64,000 nucleotides of DNA from Edaphochlamys debaryana (GCA_016858145.1 JAEHOE010000146.1:124001-188000); one strand, 5' to 3'; shown: positions 44,322 through 57,000, numbered from the stretch's first letter. Translations and numbers: made by a program. The notes: generated by a model from the sequence alone, not told the origin.

Positions 44322-45523
44322 CTAGGTAGGTATCATCGTTTGTACTGCTCATGAGCGTACGACAGGTAGTCGTGCACCCGTGCCATGCCGATGTGTCGAG
44401 CGGACAAGAGAAGATTCAATGCATGCCCCTTACCCAGTGACCCCAACGATAAGCACCGAGCCTAGGCCTTCGTAGGCATGCATGTGCCTGCTAGCAGCAC
44501 CCCTTGGAGGATGGCGCTGTGGCCTGGCTATGGCCCTCTAGTAAGGGTTGTTCTTCTTGTGCGGCTGTGTGCCAAGCAACGGAGGGCGGTGTGCTGAGTT
44601 CCTCATGGATAGATGTTGCTTTGATGAGGTTGTGCACCTCATCAGGCCGTCGTCCTTAAGGCACAGGGGGTACCTACAGACCTATTCATAGATCTTTATG
44701 CATGGCAGACCAATCAACTTGGTGCTCATATGCCTGGTTAGATGAGCTCCGCGCACCCCGGTGTTTCGTGACAACGCATGCGGCTCGTTACGTAGGTGGG
44801 GGCAGGCGGCAGGAAGAACGGCGGCTCACGGCAAAGAGCGCGTTGGCCTGCTAGTTGAGGAGCTGGTGGCAACAGGCCCTGGCGGGTGTCACCTGCCAAC
44901 CTGCCTCTTTGGGTTGTGTACCTTCGTCAGTGAATTGTTGCAATGTGATGCATTGTGAGGAGCGACATGCAAGAGCGAGGGGGGGGGACGGGCCGAGGGC
45001 AAGCCTGGCCTATAACGAGTGACTCGTGCTATTGATGCCTCCACAGGAGCTGATTAGTATTCTACCGTGATGCCGTGATAGCCGGGTTACACACGGTCGC
45101 ACCTTGTGCCCTGTGCGCTTCCTGAGCTGTGAGATGCGGCGTTATTGTGGGACGGGGCGAGGGCAAGCCCCGCCGCCTGCGGCAGTGTACGTGACTCATG
45201 TTACTTAAGCCTCCATAGGAGTGTTCTTAGTGTGGTCAACCTGTTCACGCGACGGAAGGCCAGGTTTGGCAGGGGCATCTGTACATTACCTGGGCTGGGG
45301 GTCAAGTAGAGGCAAGTCACAGAGCCCTTTCTGCAGGCCCAGTCACAGGGTGTACCATATGTAAGAGACGAGCGGGCCGCCCGAAGAGCCTGACGGCGGC
45401 GTGCTGCGGACCCGCTGTGAGCGCCTGCGCCTGGGCACGGACCGGGCGGGGCCACGAAGTTCCCTCAGTGCGGCAGGCACGGCGTGAGGTGCCGGGCCGT
45501 GCTGAGCAAGCGGCGATCCGCGC
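44322..45523. other. Intergenic gap, FMO copy B 3' flank
   Basis: No gene supported. An imperfect direct repeat is present: a GGGACGGG..GAGGGCAAGCC...GTGACTC..TG...GCCTCCA.AGGAG unit at about 44985-45050 recurs at about 45148-45220. Confidence 0.45.
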
Positions 45524-45531
45524 GTGGGACG

Positions 45532-45758
45532 CAGTGTTGCTATCTTCCCTGGGATTAGTCGGCTGAGCTGGCGGCTAATCCGCCTGGACCAGCCCATTTA
45601 GCCGGCTGGCGGTGGCGGATTGGCACGGGTTAGTCGGCTGCCCTAGGGCGCCAGCCCAAATCTAGTCGGCTGGACCGGCGGCTAATTCCGGAGTTCCATC
45701 AAATTAGCCGGCGCCGGCCGACTGTCCAGCCGACTAACCGACTAAGATAGCAACACTG
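45532..45758. mobile_element. hAT-type MITE, 227 bp
   Basis: Perfect 15-bp terminal inverted repeats, CAGTGTTGCTATCTT and AAGATAGCAACACTG, are flanked by an exact 8-bp direct duplication GTGGGACG (45524-45531 and 45759-45766). CAGTG-type ends plus an 8-bp target duplication define the hAT superfamily. The interior has no coding capacity and is full of TTAGTCGGCTG / CAGCCGACTAA-like subterminal motifs in both directions, which hAT transposases typically bind. Perfect ends and duplication suggest a fairly recent insertion moved by a transposase from elsewhere. Confidence 0.95.
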
Positions 45759-46213
45759 GTGGGACGTGGCACCAGGTGGGGCATAGCGGGGGCTGGGGCT
45801 TGGGCGCGGGGGCGGGAGGGGACTTCTGTGCTCGCAGGGGCCGTGCAGCGTAGTCCGGACGACGATGAAGGGGGATGCAGCTGAACGGCGGGAGGCGGGA
45901 GGGGGCGGGAAGTGCGTGTGTGAGCGACGTACGTGCGGTCGCTCGGACCGAATCGCGCGGCAATCTCCGCAAGCTCGCAACAGCACACTCGACACGTAAA
46001 TAGCAACAATTAGCATCCCGCATTCTGCACGGCACCCTCCTGCCAAGTCGCAGACGCCTGCAAGTCGCTCTACCCAAGCACACCTGCACCTGCTGTCTTG
46101 TTTCTGTAGCAAGCTCACTGGCCCAGTCCGAAGCTCGGTGTCCAAGCAGGCGCTGGACTGCAATGGTGCAAACTTGTTGTGTGCATAGCGCCGACAGACG
46201 CCAGTGAAGCTGC

Positions 46214-49200
46214 ATGGAGTCTCCGAGTAGCAGCCAGGACGACGAAGCCCTGGCTGCTGCCTTTGACGGAGAGTTTGAGGAGGAGCACGGCGAGGCAGAC
46301 GACGCAGCTGAGGAACCGGTAAAGCTCGGGAGCCAAAGGGAAAGCACTAGCATATTGCGCACACCTCATAAATCAAGGTCGTGTCGTCGTGTCTGCTGTG
46401 CAGCAGCCCGAGGCAGACCGCATCGATCTCGGAGAGGATGGCGGGAGTGCGGGCTCGGACCTCGATCTAGACGATCTTGCGGAGGAGGGCTACAAGGAGG
46501 TCGAGGAGCTCGAGCGGGAAGCTGGTGGGGGGCGCCTGGGCGGGCGGGGGGCACCGGTCTTGTGTGTTTTGGGGCACGAGAAGTCGAGAACGTGTGTTTT
46601 GGGGCGATGGGGCGGTGCGAACTGCCGCACCCGGGGACTTGAGAGCCGGAGCTGAGGCTCCCAAATGCACGCGAGCGTGTGTTCCGAGCTGCCGTGCGTG
46701 TGTCTGCACCTTGCTCTGCACGCCACGACCGCCAAGCGGTGTGCCCCCTGCCATTCACCTGCCCAACAACGCCCGTCAGGTATCACACACCGACCCGCCA
46801 AGCGGCAGCGGCGGGTCACCTTCGCATCGGACGAACCCGGCAGCCCGGGCGCAGGGCCCTCCTCTCCCGGCGCCGGCCCCAGCGGCAGCGGCCCCAGCGG
46901 CGGTATGGCTGGCGCCGGCGGCAAGCCCTCGGCAGCCGCCGCGGCCGCGTGCCTTCACCCGGTGTGGGTGTTCGGGCTGTGCGGCGTTTGCGGCGTGAGC
47001 AAGGAGGACCTCGAGCAGCGAGCCGGGGACGCGTACGGGCACTACCTCACGCCTGGGGGCGGCGGCGGCCCGCCGGCAGCGGGGGCGGGGGCGGTGCGAC
47101 TCAAGCACCTGCACGCCAGCAAGGAGGTCGAGATCAGCCAGGGGGAGGCAGAGCGAGTGCGCAGGTGCGCAGGTGCAAGGGCGCTCGCGGGGAGACACGG
47201 GAACGGGACAAGGGGCCGGGCGTTACGCAGGGCCACTCGGTTCTACAGCTTGGTCTAGCGTATGGCAGGGCCACCCAGACGTGTAGCTTCGTGCACGCAA
47301 CCCGGGGGACCCGGCGTGCTGATTGGGAGACGCCAGGCAACAGGGGCAGCCTGCGGGGCGTGCCCGCGCGGTCGCCGAGGCAGCTGGCTGACGGCTACCT
47401 TCCGCAGCTCTTGGCCGCGCAAAGGACCTTGACGTCCCATCACGCCCCTCCACCGACCCCGCCTCCATCCACCCTTGCACAGGGGCGCCGTGTCCCGGCT
47501 GCTGTCCCGCAAGCGCTTGATCCTGATCCTGGATCTGGATCACACGCTTTTGAACTCGGTGCACATGGCCGAGGTGGGGCCGGACGTGGAGGGACAGCTG
47601 GCAGAGGTGATGCGGCGGGAGGAGGTGAGCGGGGCGAGGCTTTGCGGGGCGGAGGCCAGGGAGAGGGCTCGGAGCAGGAGCACAAGGGACTGGCGAAGCG
47701 AATTTACATGGCCCGCGGGCTGTACAGCAGAAGCTGCTGCTGCTGGAGCCCTCGACGGGGCATGCTGCTCGGAGGCAACGGTGCGCGGTGCACGCCATGC
47801 GCCACCTTGAACGCCGCATCGATGCCGCCCCTCCAGGAGGCCAACATGGGCCCGCGGCGGCTGCTGCACTGCCTGGCGGACAAGAAGCTGTGGACCAAGC
47901 TGCGGCCGGGGGTGTTCGAGTTCCTCGAGGTGCTGCGGGACCGGCCGCGAGGGCGTTCGGGACGCGGGAAGCGCGGGATAGGAGATGTGGGCCTCGGTCG
48001 CAGGGCGGTCGAGGGGGCAGCCGGCAGAGAATCGTCTAGGGCCAGTGACGTGTGCAGCGAGCCAGCTCCGCTTCTGAGCCTTAGACAGTTGCCCCCTCCC
48101 CCGTTCCTCCCAGGGCCTGCGCGAGGTGTACGAGATGCACATCTACACCATGGGCGACAAAACCTACGCGGCGGAGGTCCGCAGGTGGGTTTGCCCCAGG
48201 CCGCGCGAGGGCTCCACAGGGGGGGTCACTCTGGGGGTGGAGGCGGATGGAAACCTACGCAGCGGAGGTCCGCAGGTGGGGTGGCCAGCGGCTGCATGAG
48301 GGGGCTACAGAGGGGGGGCGTTAGCCTGGGGCGGAGGCGGGTGCCGGTTCCGGTGCTTCCTTGCTACCTGGCGTAGCAGTGCTGCCGCTTTGGCCTCCTA
48401 TTGGGCTGGGCCCTTCCACTGGGCCGCCGCTCGTATACACGTGGAACCGCACACAGGCACGCCCCGGCCCTCCTTCTCTCAGGCTGCTGGACCCCGCGGG
48501 TCGGCTGTTCTCCTCCGTGGTGGCCAAGGACCACTCCACCACGCAAACCGCCAAGCACCTGGACGTGCTACTGTGAGGGAGCGGGGTGGGCGGCAGGAGC
48601 TGTGTAGACACTACCGTCACAGCGGCGGGAGACTGTCTATACAGGGTGGGCGCTGCCCGTCAGACTCGCGTCTTGAAGCGCTAGCCCGCCCCCGCCGCCC
48701 CGCCCCGCAGCTCCGCCGACGAGCTGGCCCTGGTCCTGGACGACACGGAAGCAGTGTGGCCCGGGCACAGGCGCAACCTGCTGCAGGTGGGGGCCTCGTG
48801 CTAGTTGGGAGAGGCGGAGCATGTGGGCATGTGAGCATGTGACGAGGCGGCAACGGGCTCCGCTCCGCCTGATGCTCGAAGCATATGCTGGCTTTTCTTT
48901 CCCCGCCGGCCACCGGTTCACTTTTCCTCACGGCTCGCTCGGCCTCCCGGCGCCACCCCAGATCGAGCGGTACCACTTCTTCCCCTCTGACCTTCGCAAG
49001 TGGCGCACGGACGGCACGGCGTTGTTGGAGCAGGTGGGGCGCGGAGGGTTGCTGGTACCCAGTACAACGCAGCGCGGCCGGCGTCGCGCTGTCGGGACGT
49101 CCTGGCAAGGCCTGGTCCGGCAGTTATCTGCTGCTCTGCAGCCTAGGCCACCCGGCCCCCTCCCCCAAATCCGCTGGCCGTGCCTCACAATATTTCCTCC

Positions 49201-50941
49201 CCCTTCATGCGCTCGGCAGGGTCGCGACGAGAGCGCCACGGCGGGCGCCCTGGCCACGCACATGCGAGTGCTGCGGGCGGTGCACGCCCGGCAAGTCGGG
49301 GCGGAGAGGGACTGCAGGACTGGGAGGTTGCGCTCCGGTTGCAGGGCAGCCAGCCTGACGTCAGCGCCTCAGGCCGCGCTACCGGAACCCAGGGCCAGCA
49401 CACCCCTGCTCACCACACCCCCTCCACTCATCCCTCCCCGGCGCAGGTTCTTCTCGCAGGACGACCCCTCGCTCCCCCCCCTGGAGCAGAGGGACGTGCG
49501 GCTTGTCCTGGCGGAGCTGAAGGCCAAGATCCTGACGGTGGGGCGCTGGCAGCGGGGCGGCGGAGGGGGATGGACGGAACGGAAAGGAGAGCGGCGTTCA
49601 CGTGCTGGAGGCAGCGTCGCGGTTTGCGAGGGTCGGGGCCACAGATGGCATCGGCTTTGGTGCCGATTACGTACTTGCCGGTACCACAAGTCTTTCCCAA
49701 GAGCCCAGCGCTATGCCCTCCCCGACGCCGCCGCGCAGGGCTGCCGCATAACCTTCAGCCGCTGCTGGGCCCAGGTAAGAGCGCCTTCTTCGTCTGAGCC
49801 GGGTTGCAGCCTTGCAGGGCCGATGGCGCAGGTTGACTAATGCAGTAGCCCACCTGCTCGGCACGTGCCACACGCACGCGCTGGCCCACAAACTACGGCA
49901 CGCCGCGCCACACCTGACCCACGTCCCTGCCCGCAGGACAAAAACCCACGCTCCGAGCCCCTGTGGCAGATGGCCGAGGGCCTGGGCGCCACCTGCCTGC
50001 CCGCCTACGACCCACACGAGACCACGCACGTCGTGGCAGCGGCGGGGGGCACGGCAAAGGTGGGGCACGCGGGGATACCGGTAGCTGGGGGTTCGAGTAG
50101 TGCCGGGGTGGTCCCAAGCGCGGGTACGGGAGAGTCGTGCTTGGGGCTGCGGGTTTGCTGCTGCAGGGGGCCTTGTGGGAGACGGTCCTCCTTGTAATTG
50201 TTGTGACCTGCAAGGGGCCCCACTCTTGGCTCTACCTGAGCCCGACTTCACCTCGGCGCTCATGGCCCAAGGTCCTGCCGGCCGCCCACCCGTGCCGGCT
50301 CCTCTCTTCCTTCACGTGTGAGGCGCTTTGCTCTCCAGCTGACCGCCAACCCCGTCCTCCCTTCCCCTGCCCGCCCCCAGGTGCACCAGGCCCGCAGCGC
50401 AGGCAAGGCTGTGGTGACCCCTTCCTGGCTGCAGGGCTGCGCCTTCAGGTGGGCGCCTGAGGTTGCATGGCCGGGTGCGGGTGCCGCGACGCGAGCCCAG
50501 AGGAGCTGTGCGGGTCTGCGGGCATAACAGCCTGGTTTGCGAAGAGTTGCAGCCAGCAGCATGCCCTGACGCTTGGGGTTGCGGCCGCCTGTTTCTTTCT
50601 CCAGCATGGGCTGAGCTGCCCACGTTTGCGCCTGCAGGTGGGAGCGGCTGCCGGAGGCGGACTTCCCCGTGAGCGAGCCGGGCGCGGGGGGCGAGGGCCG
50701 AGGCGTGTCAGGCTCGGGCGGGGGCAGCGGGCACGGCCGGTCGGCAGGCGGGGGAGGAGCACCAGGAGGGGGTGGGGGAGGAGCGGGAGGAGGCAGGGAC
50801 GGCCGGCTGCTGAGTGCCGAGGAGGAGTTGAAGCTGGCGATCGCTGCCGCGGGGGGCGGTGGCGGCGGGGGGGCCGCAGGGGGGTCGGGGTCTCAAGGCC
50901 CGGGCAATGGTGGGACGGGCGGGGCGAAGGCGGCGGGGTGA
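46214..50941 (+). CDS. FCP1-like RNA polymerase II CTD phosphatase with BRCT domain, 15 exons
   Basis: Exons: 46214-46318, 46404-46524, 46780-47164, 47483-47624, 47837-47929, 48114-48184, 48483-48572, 48711-48786, 48962-49033, 49220-49290, 49447-49537, 49739-49774, 49936-50058, 50381-50448, 50638-50941; 615 aa. The N terminus is acidic. CLHPVWVFGLCGVCG is the Cys/His segment usual before the catalytic domain. The FCP homology domain has the DLDHT active site (Asp221 nucleophile, Asp223 acid/base), WTKLRPGVFEFLE, YEMHIYTMGDKTYAAEVRRLLDP and the LDDTEAVWP metal-binding motif. A BRCT domain (GCRITFSRCW...VVTPSWLQGC, about 440-510) and a Gly-rich tail follow. The enzyme should remove phosphate from Ser residues of the Pol II CTD in the nucleus. 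The intron after exon 10 is GC-AG (GCAAGT). The donor after exon 5 (GTGCTG) is weak but keeps the frame and motif. Confidence 0.92.
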
Positions 50942-51930
50942 GATGGAGGCAGTCACTTGGCGATACGCGTGGGCGAATAAAGCCGAGCATGGCCGCCAGA
51001 TGAGGCTATGGCTTCAGACTCGGGCGGAAGGCTTCGTAGTAGCACCTGGATGCTGTGTGCGGGAGCTGGGCTGCATGGTTGAGATCTGCTGACTGAAGAG
51101 CACAGGTGGTGGGTCTTGGCGGCTCCGAGAGCCGGCTGATCTAGTCCGTCGGACTCTGGTTAAAATGGGAGGACTTAGGAGCGCCGGTCGCATTGAGACG
51201 CAATGCTGTAGCGAGCTGAGAGGAGAGGGCCCCATGACGCGGGCAGTAAGAAGCAGGAGGAGCGGGGAGAGCATTAAGGCACATGTCTTGTAGGGATCAA
51301 GCTGGGTGCGAGAGGGTTCATGCAAGGATGATCCCGGTTTCCAATGTGGCCAAGCCACGCAACCGCCTGGCGCGACCTCTCCGTTCAAAATGGATGCCTC
51401 GGCAATCCGTCACAGCGGAAAGCCGGCTGGGACCCCTGCACCTTGTACGGACCGCTGCTTCACCTCATCACCTGGCACCCAAGAGCCCCCCAAAGCCAGT
51501 AAGCCACCGGTAGCACCCAGAGATAAACCCACTTAACCCAGCCCCGTTCCTCAATTCCTCGTGTCCTACGGCCATGAAACTTGCAGTTGTACGGTCGCCG
51601 CATGAGCCCTGCATTGCTCCCCGCCCACCAATGTCCCACAAAAGGCTCACGCCATGCTCTGCAACCGAAATCTGCCGGAGACGCTTCAAAGTGAAGCGCG
51701 CCGCCTTTTTGCCTGAGTGGCCGGAGTGGCCGTGGCCGGCGGCCGGGCCGGGTACCCCGTGTTGGCGTGCCTGCGTGTCACACATAAACATGCGATTCAC
51801 GCCTAGCCTGCGATGCCACAAGCTTTAGTTTCATTATCCCTATCGCTTGCGATTAAGAGCGTGGAAAGTTATCGACCCTGCGCTGGATGTGATCGACCAG
51901 ACCAGTATCGGGGCTCCCAGTCTTGAGCTC

Positions 51931-52345
51931 TAGACCAGGCACTCTACCTACCGTGATCCGCATCCTCCTCCTGCTGAAGCTGCTGGGCTTCAGCCGGCCG
52001 GCCGCGCTGGAGCGGCCGCCGGCCGTGGACCCGGGCTGAGCGCCCAAAACCAGCGGCGGCGGCGGAGGGAGAGATGTAGCGGGTGGCGTGTGGGCAGTAG
52101 CGGATTGGAGACGGACATCTTCTCTTTCTATCTTCTGGAGGGTGCATGTGAATGTGCGCCCAACCCAACCGGCTAAGTCCGGCATTGCGGGGTTGCGAAG
52201 GCCCCTAACTTATGGCGGCGTGGGTTTAGTCCGTGCGCTGTGGGGCGTAGTGCTTGATTGCGCGGCCCCAGTGCTGCCCGGCCTCGCGGGGTTTGGGGCT
52301 CAGCCCTTTTCCCTGTCCTGAGGAGGGACAGACACCCTTGTTGCC
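51931..52345. repeat. Dispersed repeat, copy 2
   Basis: Same element as 8640-9009, same orientation. It carries an extra stretch of about 50 bases (GATCCGCATCCTCCTCCTGC...) near its left end. Otherwise nearly collinear, with differences such as CAGAAGCGG against CAGTAGCGG. Ends are not sharply defined. Confidence 0.8.
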
Positions 52346-52601
52346 TGAGCGCCTTTCCGGTTCTGCTGTTGCGCTCTTTGTGTTCTTTTCGGTTCTGCTG
52401 GTTTCCGTCCGTTGCTGCTGGTCTCCCCGGGTGCCTCGCTGGGGTTCGCTGCGTTTGGCTTGGCTCGGTTCGGCCCGGCGGGAGAGAAGGCCGTACGGTC
52501 CCTCTGCCCGGTCCGGGTCGTGCGTCCCGGAGGCCGGGGACGGCCGTAGGCCCCCCTTGCTTGGTCCGGGTCGCTAGGATGGTTCCCTGAGAGCCCCCTT
52601 C

Positions 52602-52726
52602 ACAGCGCCTTAAGACAGACGGCAGATCGCACCAGGCTCTGCGGTAACCGTCCTCCATCCTCCTCCTCCTCCTCCTCCTCCTCCTCCTCCTTCTCCTCCA
52701 AACCAACCACCCAATCGACCCCAAGT
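52602..52726. repeat. Duplicated block 1 with CCT microsatellite
   Basis: Starts AGCGCCTTAAGACAGACGGC and ends CCAATCGACCCCAAGT. Contains a pure CCT run (about 52658-52699). The block recurs at 52862-52980. Confidence 0.75.
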
Positions 52727-52861
52727 GAGCCAGCGCGGAGCGCCAGCCGGGGGGCTCAGCCCTCCAGGATTACCCCGGTTCCTCTTGATGCAGACAGCTG
52801 CCTGAGGCCCTGAGGCCCTGAGCCCAGCGCCCTAAGACAGACAGCCTGAGGCCCTGACGCG

Positions 52862-52980
52862 CCCAGCGCCCTAAGACAGACGGCAGATAGCACCCGGCTC
52901 TGCAGTCACCGTCCTCCTCCACGTCCTCCTCCTTCTCCTTGCGCTTCTCCTCCAAAACAACCACCCAATCGACCCCAAGT
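52862..52980. repeat. Duplicated block 2
   Basis: Second copy of the 52602-52726 block, with a shorter and interrupted CCT tract. Between the copies are short GCCCTGAG repeats. Confidence 0.75.
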
Positions 52981-54019
52981 CGCCTAAGCAGACGGCGACG
53001 CCGGCAGGATACCGCTTGTGCAATGGTAGTCCTGTTCGTATCTCAGAAGAGTGAGTGCCTCTACGAACGGCCCAATCCCGGCCCCACACTGCGCAACGGC
53101 GCATCACCAGCTTACTTCATGCCCTGGCTGCCCCACCAAAAAGTAACCAGAAGTTGCATCGTGGCCAACACACGCCAACACATGCGCTCCGTGACAGCGT
53201 GTTTTGCTTCAATGCACATCATTCAACCACAGCCTGAGGAAGCCGCACATACATAAAAAATTTATGCCGGTATTTGCGGTGCGGGGTGCCGTGGGACACA
53301 CGCCGGCCTCCACACAGCCACGCATGCCACAAAGACATTTCACGGTCACATACAAACCACAACAGCAATGGCGCAGTGATAGCTGCCTCGAAACGTGCAA
53401 CATCAAGACCGAGCGACCCGTGCTCCATTCCATGCACGTCAGCGCCGAGCACCTTAGCCTGCATAGTCTAGGCAACAAATCTTGTGCACAGCCCACGTTG
53501 GGGGCACCTAAGCGCAGCTAAGCGCTCAGATTTCTGAGGGCGCCTGCATGCCTCCCTATTGCGGTAAGCAAATCCCACACAGTTGATCATCACGTACGGC
53601 ATATCGTCCTCTGCTCAGGGCACCGCCCCTGCTAAAGCAAGACGGTACCACCCAGGTACTACCTAATGGTACCTATGATACCCCTAGCTCGCCGCTCTGG
53701 CCAGGCTGCTGCCGAACAGATGCTGCAAGCTCAAGTCTCAAGTACTCAAGTTTGAAGTTCTTGCTGTCCCTGCGCCCGTCTGGGATCCCAGCCGCGGGGA
53801 GCGCGACGGCAAGGTGCCGTTGCGGCTCGGGCATTCATGCGCGTGCATGATTGCCCCGCGTCTGCCACCGTGGGACGAGTGCGTGGGGGAAGGGGCCCTC
53901 CCGCCTGCGTTGGCCCCACTCCCCCGTGCACCGTCAATGCCCTTGCCGCTCACTGCTTGGTGGCAGCAACCGACTGCACTGTCTTGCCGCCGTCCACCTG
54001 CGCATGCGGTGAAACGGGG

Positions 54020-57000
54020 TCACAACATGGACACACGCGCGCCGGCACGGAGCCCTTCCAATGTGCCGGTACCCCTGACCACCCAGGCCCGATGCCCCGA
54101 CGACCAATCCCAGTGACCTGCCTGGGGAATCGGTAATTCCAGCACCGGACTCTCTTCTACGGCCGCGGGCAGAGCTGCGGGGTCCCGCGGTGACGCAGCG
54201 GGAGCAGCGGCTGCGGGTTGCTGCTGCGAGGCCGATGTGGGTCCTGCGGCCGCCACGGCCCCCGCCCAGAATGCGTAGTTTGCCTCGAAGCAGGCTTGCA
54301 TGGGCTGGGCCCCCGGGAAGGCCTCGGCCAGGGCGCGCACCAGGGGCAGAGCCACGAAGTCATAAAACCCCACCTGGCAAGGGCGGGGAGGGAGGCGGGG
54401 AGGCGTGAGAGGCGTGCAGCAGTATGGTCCAGTGACGCGGAGGTGGGTGGTGAGGGCATGCGGGGTAGGCGAGCGCTCTGCCGCACGCACCTGGCTCTTG
54501 CTGGCGCCCTGCTTGGTCCGGTCAAAGAGCGGGCTGATGGGCAGCCCCAGCGCCTTCTCCCTGTCGCCCTGGCGGAAGAACTCCTCCTCCAGCACCCCCA
54601 GCCAGCGCTTGTGCACCGCCAGCTCCGCGCCCAGGTGCCCTATGTCAGCCACCTTGAGCGCGATCTGGAGGCGGGAGGGTCAGCGAGGGCAGGGCAGGGG
54701 TCAAAGGTACAAACGGCAAGGTGCTTGAAGGTGCCCCCCCGCAACCTGCTGCTGTGTGCCTGGGGCCCTCAGCCCCAGCCCCAGCAGCTGTCCCAGCTGT
54801 CCCACCCCGGCCCCACCTGCAGCGTAAGGGTGCGCTCCACATCGTCCAGCGGCTTGGGGCCCAAGCCCGGAGCGAGGCCGCCGGGCAGGCCACTGCCTCT
54901 GTCCGAGAAGCTGCCGCTGCTGATCCCCCTGCAGCGTGTGTGCAGGCGAGGTAGGTTGCAGGGCAACACGTTAAGCAGCAGTTACACGCGCGCGCTGTAC
55001 CGCAGCCGCCGTGCCTGCATTGCACGACCTTTATGGCCCCCTTGGTCTGCGGTCGCCCGGCCCACCTCCTGATCTCGCCGTCCCCGCACTTCTTGTCGTT
55101 GGGTTGTGCCGTGGGGCTTGGCAGCAGTGGTAAGGCTGGCGGGTTCGGGCTTTGCGGCGGGTGAGCGGTCTTGAATTGAGATATCAGCGCGAAATGCTGC
55201 TTCATGTCGGTGCCCATGACCATATCCACCACCTGCGGGAAGGCCAAAGGAATTGCAGCGCAGAAGAGCGTTTTGGGCTCGTGATGTGCCAGGCAGATCT
55301 GCCGCAGATCCAGGCTGGATCTGGTCCCGACTCCCGAGATCGCAGATCTTACTATCTTGCGCAGAGCCGCCCGCTGCTCCCCGCTCAGCGGCGCCAGTGC
55401 GTCCAGGTCGGGCCGCTCGGCGAGCAGCGTGAAGGTGGCGGAGGAGTGGTGCGACTCCAGGGGGGAGCGGTCGTTGTAGCGCAAGGCAAGCGTGTGTGAC
55501 GTGGCCACGAGGAAATCGCCCGTCAGTCCTGGGTGGTCCAGGTCGTGGATCATCTGCATGGGCGGGATGGAGACCCAAATGACGTTTTGAGAAAGTGCTT
55601 GGCCCAAGTGTTGGCCCACGTGTTGGCGCAAGGAAACCCATAACAACACACGCCCGCACAAACGCGCGTGCTCCCCAGTTTCCCCAGTGTCCAACTTCCT
55701 CACCGCCGCCAGGTATGCCGCCAGCAGCCCCAGGGGGGCCTGGAGATGCACTAGCCGTACACCCATACACACACGCTGTTCGGGGTATGCCCGTTTCAGC
55801 CGGGTTCTCGCTTTTTGCTGCTTTGGGTTTACTATCACTAATCAGGGTCAGCACACACGCTCTCCCGGCCGTTACCCCGCGGCCCCCTGCCCCGCCACCC
55901 ACCGCCGCTAGGTACGCCGCCAGCAGCCCCAGGGGGTCCAGGTAGTGGTCCGTCAGCCGGGTGCCCATCAGCAGCACGTGCAGCGAGCGCAGCACGTCCG
56001 CAGCGTGCGTGGAGTTGTGGTATCTGGGGGCGGGGAGGAGGGAGCAGGCAGGGAACCGGTGAGGTTCATCAAGTACTTCAGCAAGGCTTGGTAGGGACCA
56101 AGGTTTGCTAGGCAAGCAACCTCGCAGCGCAGCAGGGTGCCCCCTAGGTCTGCTGCCCCCTCAAGTACCCTCCGTCGCTCACGGGTTGTCGTTGTACCCG
56201 GTCTCCAGCGCTCGGAGTAGCCTGCAGGGCCGTTGCAGGGAGGGACACAGTTCAGTATCGGTGTCTTGGCTGCTGCAGTCTGCCCTCAGACAAAGTCTAC
56301 AGGCATTGACTGTACCACACCATCCCCATCCACACACAAGGCACCCTGGCAACACATACCTGGCCATTGTTGCGGCGTGGAAGCCAAAGCGCCGGATGAT
56401 TCCCTCTCTCTGCATGAGGTAATAGCCTAAGCAGGACATTGCGTGCCCGCCTGTTACCTCTGCAAGCTGGAACATGTCGAACTGCCAGCTACTAACAGCA
56501 TCTGCCAGCAGCCGCTCAATCTGAGGAGGGGGAGGAGGAGGAGGAGGAGGAGCAGGACTTGGGGTTCCCTCGTGCAAGTATAGTTGTAAGCTGCCAAGCT
56601 CCTGTGCGCCGCCCGCCCACAGTCGCGCTTACCTCGTCCAGGGGCAGTGGTAGCGGCACTGGTGTCACGGCCACGGCGCCGGACAGCCCCTCGCCCCCGC
56701 GCCCCTCACGGGCGGCATGACCCTTGCCCACAATGATGCCGGCGGCCTCGCACTCCTCCAGACTCCCCACGGCCGCGGCCTTGATGTTCGCAGAAAGGAG
56801 CACGTTTGAGGGCGGCGGCATGGTGCCCGCGTACTGTGCGGTGGACGGGCTCGAGCCGGGCCTGATGACCGCTCTGGCCACAGCCGGGGAGGCGGTAGCC
56901 TGTTCGGCAGTAGAGCCTGCTGTGAGCGTGCTGCTCGCGCTGCCGGCGGGCTTGGTGGCCGCAGCCGCGGGCGCCTGGGCTGCGTCTCCGGATGGGGGCT

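Larger units (their letters stand above)
50942..54019. other. Repeat-rich gap between convergent genes
   Basis: Lies between the CTD phosphatase (+) and phosphodiesterase (-) genes. It contains copy 2 of the dispersed repeat and a CCT-rich duplicated block (listed separately). No other exon is supported. Confidence 0.5.

Noticed and set aside
47700..47780. Extra exon between exons 4 and 5 of the CTD phosphatase (CAGAAGCTGCTGCTGCTGG...)
   Set aside because: It has an AG and a GT border but leaves two bases over, which breaks the frame of the next well-supported exon.
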